Below, piece after piece: positions 25,856 through 34,900 of a stretch of DNA of 64,000 nucleotides. The stretch is from assembly GCA_934463115.1 (NCBI GenBank), contig CAKSIN010000002.1, positions 138,027 through 202,026 of the forward strand, given 5' to 3'. The notes below the pieces were generated by a model. It did not search any database, was not told where the DNA came from, and saw only the letters and a list, made by a program, of their open reading frames with translations. The translations under genes were made by a program, and so were the position numbers. The stretch's first letter is position 1; every line of letters starts with the position of its first letter. The DNA comes from an uncultured Clostridia bacterium. Its GTDB lineage: Bacteria > Bacillota > Clostridia > UMGS1810.

Positions 25856-26672
25856 CAGACACGGGGAGTCTGTTTTTGTAGTGATAGTATTTGTCAAATC
25901 CCACGCTGCGGAGCATGTCAAAAGTTTTTTCAAATCCGAGGGCGATTCCGTCTGCTGTGTGCGAATCGCTCCCAACGGTTATTAATTCACCGCCGAGACT
26001 GCGGTATATTTTGAGTATATCTTCAGACGGCATGGTTGTGACGAGCCAATCTCCTTTAAGTCCCGAAGTATTTATTTCCAGAGCTTTTTCACGTGATATC
26101 AGTGTCTTTAGTATATGAATTATTTTGTCCTGCTGATTATCGAGTGACATATTCTTTTTGCACATACCGTTCATGTAACGCAGCGGATAAGTGAGGTGCG
26201 CAAGAGAGTCAAAATCGGCATTTTCGGCTGTGTATACCATGCTGTCATAATAGTAGTCAAGAAAATCGCAATCCTGCTGATATGACGTTTTTGCAAAGTC
26301 CCTGTATCCGCCGAATCCCGGAATACATCGGCTGCCCGTTGCTGCCGAGTGCAGCGACGCAAGGATAAAGTCCGGATTACCGGTTTTCAGAAAAGTATCG
26401 CCTGTTTCTTTGCGATACATCCAATCGCCGATTTCCGCACCTTTGAATATTTCGAGCTTTCCGTCAAACAGTACCTTGGCTGATTCAATATCCCACATGC
26501 TTTTGTATATGTGCTCAAAATCTGCACGGCATGAATATTTTTCACAATCAAAATGGTCGGTTATCGTAATTCCGGTAAGTCCCATGCCGCAGGCACTTTC
26601 GGCTATGGATACAACCGTGTCTCTGCCGTCGTGCGAGTTTTCGGAATGAATGTGGCTGTCGTATATTTTCAA
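25845..26672 (-). CDS. PHP-domain histidinol-phosphatase (HisK/HisJ type)
   Basis: A 275-residue PHP metallophosphatase. All metal-site motifs are visible: HIHSENSHDG, TITDHFD, FKGAEIGD, LASLHSA, SLAHLTYP and VGSDSH. This pattern matches the HisJ group, which makes histidinol from histidinol phosphate. No other his genes are near, so a different phosphoester substrate is possible. The start appears to be TTG (26672) with GGAGGG about 7 bases upstream. It is the last gene of a leftward operon, 11 bases after the kinase gene. Confidence 0.85.
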   Translation of the reverse strand: MKIYDSHIHSENSHDGRDTVVSIAESACGMGLTGITITDHFDCEKYSCRADFEHIYKSMWDIESAKVLFDGKLEIFKGAEIGDWMYRKETGDTFLKTGNPDFILASLHSAATGSRCIPGFGGYRDFAKTSYQQDCDFLDYYYDSMVYTAENADFDSLAHLTYPLRYMNGMCKKNMSLDNQQDKIIHILKTLISREKALEINTSGLKGDWLVTTMPSEDILKIYRSLGGELITVGSDSHTADGIALGFEKTFDMLRSVGFDKYYHYKNRLPVSVSL

Positions 26673-26683
26673 ATCAAACCCTC

Positions 26684-27667
26684 CTAAAAAAGTGTTGAAC
26701 CTCCGATAAATTCACGTATTATAGATGTCTGCCATACTTTTGATTCGTCTGTTACATAGAATTTGTCGACAATGCTCATCACTTCATTCTTTAGTTTTTC
26801 GTGTTCTTCGCAGAGAACAATATTGTCAAAAACCCTTCCCAGATGTTTTTTATACACACTGTATTCATACGGTATGGATGAATTAAAAATTTTGTCTGCA
26901 CTATCGGTGTACGGATAGATGTTTACTTCGGCGCTTTTTTCAACATTCGGCCATAATTCAAATGTAAAATCCGCCTTGGTGTTTCTGAAGTAAAAGTCGC
27001 GCACAAGCCTGCGCATAAGGCGTGTGCTGCTGCTTCGTATCCGATTTCCTTCATCCGTTTCAAGTGCGTTGAGAGCGCTGCAATACACGCGGAATTTTTG
27101 CTCGCCGGAAATGTTCTCGGCAATTTTTTCGTTCAGTGCGTGTATACCCTCAATTATAATTATTTCGTTTCCCTTAAGCTGCAGGCGGCGCGCATTGGGA
27201 ACCGAGCCGTCACTGTTAAAGTCAAATATTGGCATGCTCACCTCGCGGCCGCGTATAAGCTCACCTATATGCCTGTTCAGCAGGGGATAGTCTATCGACT
27301 CAAATGATTCAAAGTCGTATTTTCCGTCAGCTCCTATGGGCATATCTTCAATATTTTTAAAGTAGTCGTCGAGCGAAATGCTCACAGCGTCCGTTCCGAG
27401 CACGCGAAGGTGCAGACGCAGTTTTGCCGCAAATGATGTTTTCCCCGAACCGGACGGACCGCTTATCAGAACAAGTCTTATCTTGACGTCACCGTGAATT
27501 GTTTCGGCTATTTCCGATATTCTCTGTTCGTGATATATCTCGCAAAGGTTGATTATATCTGCAATATCGCCGGATTTGGCCGCGGCATTTATGTCGGATA
27601 CCGTCGGAAATCCGAGTCTGTCAAGGCGATTTTTAGCTTTGTTAATGCATCTGTCGATTTTAGTCAT
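26684..27667 (-). CDS. Nucleoside (uridine-type) kinase, P-loop
   Basis: A 327-residue kinase of the uridine kinase/phosphoribulokinase family. Walker A GPSGSGKTSF; SISLDDYF substrate loop; FESIDYPLL; IIIIEGIHALN Walker B-like; RLMRRLVRDFYFR lid region. Many clostridial relatives carry a large N-terminal TGS/threonyl-tRNA-synthetase-like half; here only about 60 residues precede the kinase, so this is a short form. ATG 27667 overlaps the hemZ stop by 8 bases, showing translational coupling. Confidence 0.85.
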   Translation of the reverse strand: MTKIDRCINKAKNRLDRLGFPTVSDINAAAKSGDIADIINLCEIYHEQRISEIAETIHGDVKIRLVLISGPSGSGKTSFAAKLRLHLRVLGTDAVSISLDDYFKNIEDMPIGADGKYDFESFESIDYPLLNRHIGELIRGREVSMPIFDFNSDGSVPNARRLQLKGNEIIIIEGIHALNEKIAENISGEQKFRVYCSALNALETDEGNRIRSSSTRLMRRLVRDFYFRNTKADFTFELWPNVEKSAEVNIYPYTDSADKIFNSSIPYEYSVYKKHLGRVFDNIVLCEEHEKLKNEVMSIVDKFYVTDESKVWQTSIIREFIGGSTLF

Positions 27668-29123
27668 GATTATCACCGTTTCCTGATTTTAAAATATCTT
27701 TTCTGCAGAGCATTTCATCTATGCGTTTAATATACTCCGATACCTCTTTTACATTAAATATTCTGTCTATTCTGTTTCCGTCAATAATTTTTGTGGACGC
27801 TCCGGCACCCAGCGCGTAGATACTCTGCACTTCCTCCATAATGTATATGTTATAAAGACATTCGTGTCCGGTGTTGCAGTATCCCACATTCTCAAGATTG
27901 CCGAGCATGTTTTTCTGGCGGTACATGTAGTACGGATGTTTGCCGAGACTGTTTAACCGCTGCGCCGCACATTCGAGCATGGTGTTTACTGTGTCGGAAA
28001 CGGCAGAAGTGTACATGCTGTACTCTTTGTCAAGATACGAACCGTGCTTTATAGACATTGTATGCACGGTAACGCTTTCGGGATTCAATTTTTCTATTTC
28101 ATCCATGGTGTGTGAAAAATCGTTCGGTGTTTCTTCGGGGAGTCCGGCAATAATGTCGGTGTTAATATGCCCAAAACCGCGTTTTTTAGCCATTTCAAAT
28201 GTGCGTATGATATCCTCCGGGCTGTGACTTCTGCCGATGATGTCCAGAGTTTTTTGGTTCATGCTCTGCGGATTTATGCTTATCCTTGATATTCCGTAAT
28301 TTGCTGCTATACTCAGTTTTTCATCGGTAATCGTGTCGGGGCGGCCGGCTTCAAGGGTAAATTCACGGATATTTCCAAAATCAAATTTTGTACACAGACT
28401 GCCGAGAAGTCTGTCAAGCTGTTTTTCCGACAGCGCCGTGGGTGTTCCACCGCCGATGTACACAGTGTCTATTGAAAGACCTTTTTGTGCAATTAAACCA
28501 GCTGTATATGAAATTTCCTTTTCGAGAGCGTCCATGTACGGTTCGGTCAGCTTGTTGGAAAATTTTATCGACTGCGACGTAAACGAGCAGTACAGGCATC
28601 GTGTGGGGCAGAACGGTATACCTACATACAGACTGATGCTTCCGCTTGGCATGGAAAGCAGAATTTCGCGCTCATTTTCGGCAACCTCAACGGCGAGATT
28701 GGCTTTTTGAGAGCTGCATTCGTAAAAGTCATGCAGGCGGCTCAATATTTCGCCTTTTTTCATTCCGGATTCTTCCATTTCGCGCACAAGCTTGCTCGGA
28801 CGTATGCCGGTTATAAGCTCCCATGGCAGCGTGAATCCCGTAATATCGCGCAGAGATTTTGCAACGCAGCGTTTGACATGTGTTTTGCATATGTCGTTGA
28901 ATCGGTACACCGCGGAGCTGATTTTGTCTCCGATACGCACTTTGGCGAAGTATTCAAACTCTCCGTTTGTTTCGGTTACGGTGCTTTGCACGTAATCGCC
29001 CTGCGCAGGAACGGAGTCGGTTACCTCTATTTTGATTTTCGGCAGATATGCCGTTATTATTTCCCGTGCGGCATATTCTTCTGCGTGGTTAATAATCAGT
29101 TTTATGTTTGTTGTTGTCATCAT
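27660..29123 (-). CDS. hemZ: Coproporphyrinogen dehydrogenase HemZ (radical SAM)
   Basis: A 487-residue radical SAM protein related to oxygen-independent coproporphyrinogen III oxidase. The cluster-binding motif is PFCPTRCLYCSF (CxxxCxxC), followed by VYIGGGTPTAL, FTLEAGRPDTIT, NPQSMNQKTL and NTDIIAGLPEET. The roughly 150-residue N-terminal extension is typical of HemZ rather than HemN. The start is taken at ATG 29123 (ATGATG), 13 bases after the upstream stop; a longer frame to 29417 runs back through the MBL gene and is rejected. Many HemZ proteins lack proven oxidase activity, so the exact reaction is inferred. Confidence 0.9.
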   Translation of the reverse strand: MMTTTNIKLIINHAEEYAAREIITAYLPKIKIEVTDSVPAQGDYVQSTVTETNGEFEYFAKVRIGDKISSAVYRFNDICKTHVKRCVAKSLRDITGFTLPWELITGIRPSKLVREMEESGMKKGEILSRLHDFYECSSQKANLAVEVAENEREILLSMPSGSISLYVGIPFCPTRCLYCSFTSQSIKFSNKLTEPYMDALEKEISYTAGLIAQKGLSIDTVYIGGGTPTALSEKQLDRLLGSLCTKFDFGNIREFTLEAGRPDTITDEKLSIAANYGISRISINPQSMNQKTLDIIGRSHSPEDIIRTFEMAKKRGFGHINTDIIAGLPEETPNDFSHTMDEIEKLNPESVTVHTMSIKHGSYLDKEYSMYTSAVSDTVNTMLECAAQRLNSLGKHPYYMYRQKNMLGNLENVGYCNTGHECLYNIYIMEEVQSIYALGAGASTKIIDGNRIDRIFNVKEVSEYIKRIDEMLCRKDILKSGNGDNHD

Positions 29124-29136
29124 TATCACCGTATTT

Positions 29137-29754
29137 TCAAACAAACGGGTTATTCTCCTTTTCGTATTGTATTGTTGTTTCTTCACCGTGACCGGGATAC
29201 ACTTTTGTATTGCCGCTGAGTGCAAACAGCTTGTTATTGATTGAGTCTGTAATGTCGGCATAGCTTCCGCCCATAAAATCCGTCCTGCCGATTGACGCGC
29301 GAAAAAGCGTATCACCGCTGAAAAGCATGTCTCCGATGTGTATGCACATACTGCCGCGTGTGTGACCGGGCGTGTGAATAAATTCGATTGTGTTGTTGCC
29401 AAGCATGAGTGTGTCATTATCAGACACGGCTATGTCGCACTTTTTCTTCGGCGATGCCATGTGAAATCTGTCACACAGATTCCACACACTGTTGTTCAGC
29501 GCATCGGAGTCAAGTGTGTGAATAACAACTGGCGCACCCGTTTGCTCCGCAACAAAATCCAATGCCCCGATATGGTCGGCATGCGCGTGTGTAATAATAA
29601 TGTATTTAAGTTTGCAGCCTGTGTTTCCCACGGCATTCAATATTTTTTCTCCGTCGGCTCCCGGATCAATAAGAATCGCTTCGTTAGATTCTTCGTCCGC
29701 TGTAATATAGAAATTCGCACCGAGCATACCTGCCGGTTCTCCGTAAACTTTCAT
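29137..29754 (-). CDS. MBL-fold metallo-hydrolase (glyoxalase II-like)
   Basis: A 205-residue metallo-beta-lactamase-fold hydrolase. Metal motif THAHADHIGA, then HTPGHTRGS, SGDTLFRASIGRTD and VYPGHGEET. This matches the short glyoxalase II-like/YqgX group. ATG 29754 is selected because AAAGGAG lies about 7 bases upstream; ten extra upstream codons lack family similarity. It is the first gene of the leftward operon MBL-hemZ-kinase-PHP. Confidence 0.9.
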   Translation of the reverse strand: MKVYGEPAGMLGANFYITADEESNEAILIDPGADGEKILNAVGNTGCKLKYIIITHAHADHIGALDFVAEQTGAPVVIHTLDSDALNNSVWNLCDRFHMASPKKKCDIAVSDNDTLMLGNNTIEFIHTPGHTRGSMCIHIGDMLFSGDTLFRASIGRTDFMGGSYADITDSINNKLFALSGNTKVYPGHGEETTIQYEKENNPFV

Positions 29755-29786
29755 TGCTGATTCTCCTTTGGATATTTCTTGCAACC

Positions 29787-29815
29787 ATTATAACACAATA
29801 TGGTAGCTAAAACAA
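29787..29815 (-). promoter_or_regulatory. Promoter of the MBL-hemZ-kinase-PHP operon
   Basis: On the minus strand, TTGTTT (29815-29810), a 17-base spacer and TATAAT (29792-29787), about 33 bases before the ATG at 29754. Confidence 0.6.
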
Positions 29816-29857
29816 TACGAAAAATATTTATAACATAATTTTTTTATTAAAATACTA

Positions 29858-29886
29858 TTGAAAATCGGAATTAATACATGTATAAT
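29858..29886 (+). promoter_or_regulatory. Promoter of the alpha/beta hydrolase-exporter operon
   Basis: TTGAAA (29858-29863), 17 bases, TATAAT (29881-29886). GGGAGG precedes the ATG at 29932. Confidence 0.65.
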
Positions 29887-29931
29887 TGTGGTAGAATATA
29901 TAGTACACATGAATTATGGGAGGAATAACAT

Positions 29932-30930
29932 ATGGCCGAATATTCAAAAAGAATTAAAAAGGCTGCTGCCTTTGCCGCTGCGGGAGTTGCTGCAGCCGGA
30001 GCGGCCGCATATGCAACAACAAAAATGATGATAAAAATAGCACTCGACAGAAAAGGCCCCGGGATAATGAAATATGCCGGAAACAAAATCTCCGGTGTGG
30101 AAAACACGGAGTATGACGAGGCGTGTAAATCGGCTGCAAAAGCGCTTGAAGAAACACCGCACGAGCTTGTGCGCATAATGGGGCGCGACAATGTGGAGCT
30201 TGTGGGGCACTTTTTCCCGTGTGAAAATGCAAAACGGGTGATAATTGCATTTCACGGCTGGCGCTCGTCGTGGAATATTGATTTCGGAATGATATCGGAT
30301 TTCTGGCATAATAACGGCTGCAGCGTTTTGTACGCGGAGCAGCGCGGTCAAAATAACAGCGGCGGTGAATATATGGGTTTTGGCCTTGTGGAGAGATTCG
30401 ACTGCCCGAATTGGGTTAACTGGGTTATGTGCCGCTGCGGCAGCGATGTCCCTATATACCTTGCCGGAGTGTCTATGGGAGCGTCAACCGTTCTTATGGC
30501 TTCCGATCTCGGACTTCCGTCGAATGTATGCGGAATAATGGCAGACTGCGGATTCACATCGCCGAAAGCTATCTGGAAGCATGTTGCAAAGAATAACCTT
30601 CATGTGCTCTACGGTGTAAGAAGCTATATCGCCGATATTATGTGCAGGCGAAAGATAAGTATCGCTTCCGACGGTTATTCAACCGTGCGCGCACTTGCAG
30701 AGACCGACATCCCAGTTTTGTTAGTTCACGGAGCGGACGACAATTTTGTTCCTGTTGAGATGACGTACGAAAATTACAGAGCATGCGCTTCGCCAAAGAG
30801 AATTCTTATCGTACCCGGTGCCGACCATGCAATGAGCTATTGCGTCAATCGTGATTTGTACGAAAAGACCGTACTGGAATTCTGGAATGATTTTGACGGC
30901 TGCAGGCAAAAGGACGGTGCGCAGAATTGA
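29932..30930 (+). CDS. Alpha/beta hydrolase, membrane-anchored
   Basis: A 332-residue hydrolase. An Ala-rich hydrophobic N-terminus (about residues 10-32) probably anchors it. The oxyanion region is AFHGWRSSW, the nucleophile elbow AGVSMGAS, the acid LLVHGADDNFVP and the His PGADHAMSY. This fits the serine aminopeptidase/BEM46-like cluster common in Firmicutes. The substrate is unknown. The stop (TGA 30928-30930) overlaps the TTG start of the exporter gene. Confidence 0.88.
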   Translation: MAEYSKRIKKAAAFAAAGVAAAGAAAYATTKMMIKIALDRKGPGIMKYAGNKISGVENTEYDEACKSAAKALEETPHELVRIMGRDNVELVGHFFPCENAKRVIIAFHGWRSSWNIDFGMISDFWHNNGCSVLYAEQRGQNNSGGEYMGFGLVERFDCPNWVNWVMCRCGSDVPIYLAGVSMGASTVLMASDLGLPSNVCGIMADCGFTSPKAIWKHVAKNNLHVLYGVRSYIADIMCRRKISIASDGYSTVRALAETDIPVLLVHGADDNFVPVEMTYENYRACASPKRILIVPGADHAMSYCVNRDLYEKTVLEFWNDFDGCRQKDGAQN

Positions 30931-31787
30931 GACAAATCAATCAAAAGACAAAAGGCATACTATGCATAATCACTGCTGCGTTCGGTTTTTCTTTAATGAG
31001 TGTTTTCGTGCATCTGTCGGGTGATTTGCCGGCTTTTCAAAAGGCATTTTTCCGCAACGCAGCGGCGCTTGTTCTTGTCAGTATTATAATGATAAAAAAC
31101 AGAGTACGTCCGATTCCGGGCAAGGGTAATATTCCTTTTTTGTTTGCCCGCGCATTTTTCGGAAGTGTCGGACTGGTGTGCAACTTTTATGCAATAGACA
31201 GGCTTGTCCTTGCCGATGCAAATATGCTAAACAAACTCTCGCCGTTTTTTGCAATAATATTTTCGATATTTCTGTTAAAGGAAAAACCCACCGCAGTTCA
31301 GCTTATAGGTGTTGCCGCGGCATTTATCGGTAGTGTGCTTATCATTAAACCAACGGGCAGCGGATATGCGTCATTCCCGGCACTTATCGGCGCACTCGGC
31401 GGTTTCGGTGCCGGAGTGGCATACACATTTGTCCGCCTGCTGGGCAAGAGGGGAGAGAACAGCAATGTTATAATTTTCTTCTTTTCGGCATTTTCGTGCC
31501 TTGTGTGCATTCCGTTTATGATTGCTTCTCCTGCCGCCATGAGTTTTCGCAGCCTCGTGTGCCTCATCTGCGCAGGGCTAAGCGCATGTATCGGGCAGTT
31601 TGGTGTAACGCGTGCCTATTTCTATGCCCCGGCAAGAGAGATTTCGGTATATGATTACACTCAGGTGCTTTTTGCGGCAGTATTCGGATTTTTTGTTTTC
31701 GGGCAGATTCCGGATATGCTCAGTGTTGTCGGCTACATATTGATTTGTGGAGCGGGAATTGCGATGTTTTTTTACAACAGAAAGTAA
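30927..31787 (+). CDS. EamA/DMT superfamily transporter
   Basis: A 286-residue membrane protein with ten hydrophobic segments in two EamA repeats (motifs around PAFQKAFFRN, LNKLSPFFAIIFSIFLLKEK and YDYTQVLFAAVFGFFVFGQ). The family exports or imports small metabolites. The likely start is a TTG (30927) that overlaps the previous stop, with a weak AAGGA about 13 bases upstream; translation is probably coupled. The substrate is unknown. Confidence 0.87.
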   Translation: MRQINQKTKGILCIITAAFGFSLMSVFVHLSGDLPAFQKAFFRNAAALVLVSIIMIKNRVRPIPGKGNIPFLFARAFFGSVGLVCNFYAIDRLVLADANMLNKLSPFFAIIFSIFLLKEKPTAVQLIGVAAAFIGSVLIIKPTGSGYASFPALIGALGGFGAGVAYTFVRLLGKRGENSNVIIFFFSAFSCLVCIPFMIASPAAMSFRSLVCLICAGLSACIGQFGVTRAYFYAPAREISVYDYTQVLFAAVFGFFVFGQIPDMLSVVGYILICGAGIAMFFYNRK

Positions 31788-31905
31788 TTTTTGATGCAAG
31801 TTATTACATTTTTTTGCATTTTATGTCATAACTGTTGAAAAAGTATGTATAAAGTATTAAGATTTAATTAAGTAAAAAATATTTTTTCAACAGGGAGGAA
31901 TTTCA

Positions 31906-34900
31906 ATGAAGAAGATTTTGGCAGCGCTTTTGGTCTTCTGCGTTCTTGTGAGCGCATTACCGGGCGCAATGCTTGTCTCGGCATGGGGATACAGTGCCTT
32001 TGACATTCGTGTAAACGGTGTGAATATTACAGACGACGTTTACAGCGGAACCGGGTGGTATTTCTCAAAGAGCAATTATACGCTTACCCTGAGCAACTAT
32101 AACGGCGGCTCAATTCAGTTGGGTAATTACTACGCAGATTTCACCATTATCCTTGACGGAAAAAACGTTGTTAATGGCGGAGTACTTATGAGTATGGCGG
32201 GTGGCTCGCTGACAATAAAAAGTAAAACATCAAAAGATGTAGACAGTCTTAGTATAAGCAACCCCGGCGGACACGGTATTCATGTCTGCGGAACCGGTAC
32301 TTGTCATTACGAAGATTTGAAAATTGAAAATGCAAATATCAAGATAACAGACACAAATTACGGATATGGCTCAATATATGCCAATCGTGACCTTACAATC
32401 ACCGATTCGATTATCGATGTAAACGCTTCCGGCGGCTGCGGCATACTTGCAAAAAACCGCCTCAAAATAACGAACTCCGATGTGTCGGCATACTCAAAAA
32501 ACAATTATGCACTGAGCGGCGAAAACTATGAGCAGGAAGCTCCGTACAAATCGGATTACGGAATAGAAATAATGAACAGCCACGTTAAGGCAGAGACGGG
32601 TTATACTTACCAGTTTCATAGTGTTGTTAACGGTAAAATAAAGGCTACATTCTCCAACTATGTTAAACGCACAAATAAAGACGATTATTTTGCCAGGGAC
32701 AACAGAACGGATATTAATGTGAGATATGCTAAGTATTTTGAAATAAAAGAGACGGTGCATCACAGTATTGAATACATAGAATACGGTGATAATTGGCGCG
32801 ACCTTCAGGGGTGGTACGGATATGTCGAAGGAGAACGTCCGCTTACATTGCCTACCGGTGTATCGAAAAAAGGTCATAAATTCCTCGGTTGGTATGACAA
32901 TGCGGAATATAACGGTGATCCCGTAACACAGATTCCCGAAGGCGCAACAACTAATTTTACATTCTACGGCAAATGGGAACCGCTTAAGTACACAATAACG
33001 TTTGACACCGACGGCAGCACGGAGATTGATTCGATAACGCAGGACTACGGCACACCTATTACAAAGCCCGCCGATCCCGAAAAAGAGGGATATATATTTA
33101 ACGGCTGGAGTCCTAAAATACCGGACACCATGCCTGCAGAGAATATGACGATACGTGCCAGATGGACTCCTATTAAATACAAACTGACAATCGACACCGA
33201 CGGGGGAACGGAAATTTATCCGAATCCGCAGGAGATTGATTGCGGTGCCTATCCGTTTTTGTATATTACCGATCCTATCAAAGAGGGGCATTATTTCATT
33301 GGCTGGGATCCGGATACCAGAACCATGCCCGCACACGATGTAACGGTAAAGGCAAAATGGGGAAAATATAATTATAAAGTCACATTCTGGTCAGATGGCG
33401 ATTGGCTCGACGAGAAATACGTTCCGTACGACGATCCGATTGTCAAACCTAAGAATCCGACCAAGAGAGGTTATACTTTTGACGGCTGGGAACCGGAAGT
33501 ACCTGAACATATGCCGGCATATGATATGGATTTTGTTGCAAAATGGATTTCAAACAGCCGCACAATTACGTTCGACACCGACGGCGGCACGGCAATTGAT
33601 CCGATAATCGGCGACTACGGCACAGCCGTTACAAAGCCGCAAAACCCGACAAAAACGGGTTACACCTTTGTAGGCTGGGATAATGAGATACCGGACACTA
33701 TTCCGGACTATAACCTCACTATAAAGGCGATATGGAAAGCAAATCAATACACAATCACATTCAATACAAATGGCGGCAATGATATCGCACCCGTAATGCA
33801 GGATTACGGAACGGCAGTCGTTAAGCCGGAAAATCCGACGAAAAAAGGTTACACATTCAGCGGATGGGAACCCGAACTTCCGGACACAGTACCGGCAGAA
33901 AACATCATTGTTACCGCTAAATGGACGATAAACCAAAACACAATTTCGTTCGACACCGACGGCGGTACAACGATTAAACCGATAAGCGGCGACTACGGCA
34001 CAGCCGTTACAAAGCCGGAAAATCCGACAAAGACGGGTTACACCTTTGTCGGCTGGGATAAGGAGATACCGGACACCATTCCGGAAAACAGCATAGTTAT
34101 TACAGCTGTATGGAAGGTTAACCAATACACAGTTACATTTAATACCGACGGCGGAAACGATATCGCACCCGTAACGCAGGATTACGGCACTGCAATAGTT
34201 AAGCCGCAGAATCCGACAAAAACAGGTTACACATTCAGCGGCTGGGATCCCGAGATTCCGGACACAATACCGGCAGAAAACATCACAGTTACCGCTAAAT
34301 GGACAATAAACAAAAACACAATTGTGTTTGATACCGACGGCGGCACAGTAATTGCGCCTATAACCGGTGACTACGGCACAGCCGTTACAAAGCCGGAAAA
34401 CCCGACAAAAACCGGTTACACTTTTGTCGGCTGGGATACCGAAATACCGGACACAATTCCGGAAAACAGCGTAACGATTAAGGCAATCTGGAAGATTAAT
34501 CAGTACACGATTACTTTCAATACCGACGGCGGCACGGAAATTGCTCCTATAACACAGGATTACAATACCGCAGTTACCAAACCGGCAAATCCGACAAAAT
34601 CCGGATATATATTTAACGGCTGGGATATTGAAGTACCGTCCGTAATGCCGGCAGAAAATATTACCGTTACCGCAAAATGGACTACCAAAGCGGTAGTAAG
34701 TGTTAATACCGACGCACAGACATATACCTATGACGGCTCGGAAAAGGAATTTGTGCTCAAAGATATACTTCCGGATACAACGACCGGATTCGCAGTATCG
34801 TACAAACAAAACGATACGGTTGTTGAGCATCCGACAACTGCCGGAACATATGACGTTGTTATAACCAGAGCCGAGAATGATACTGAGGCAGAGTACAACA

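Noticed and set aside
28707..29219. 170-codon + strand frame and 29128-29417 extension of hemZ
   Set aside because: The first is a shadow of hemZ; the second would run hemZ back through the MBL gene, and HemZ similarity starts at MMTTTNIKL.
31798..31835. Terminator after the DMT transporter gene (ATGCAA...TTGCAT)
   Set aside because: The stem is only 6 bp with a long loop; too weak to call.
33556..34689. CRISPR-like regular repeats
   Set aside because: The period is 189 bases in an open reading frame with no spacers; they encode protein repeats.
33550..34830. 426-codon reading frame on the minus strand
   Set aside because: It is opposite the tandem repeats of the surface protein; its own Cys/Arg/Tyr-rich repeats are just the complement of the coding repeats.
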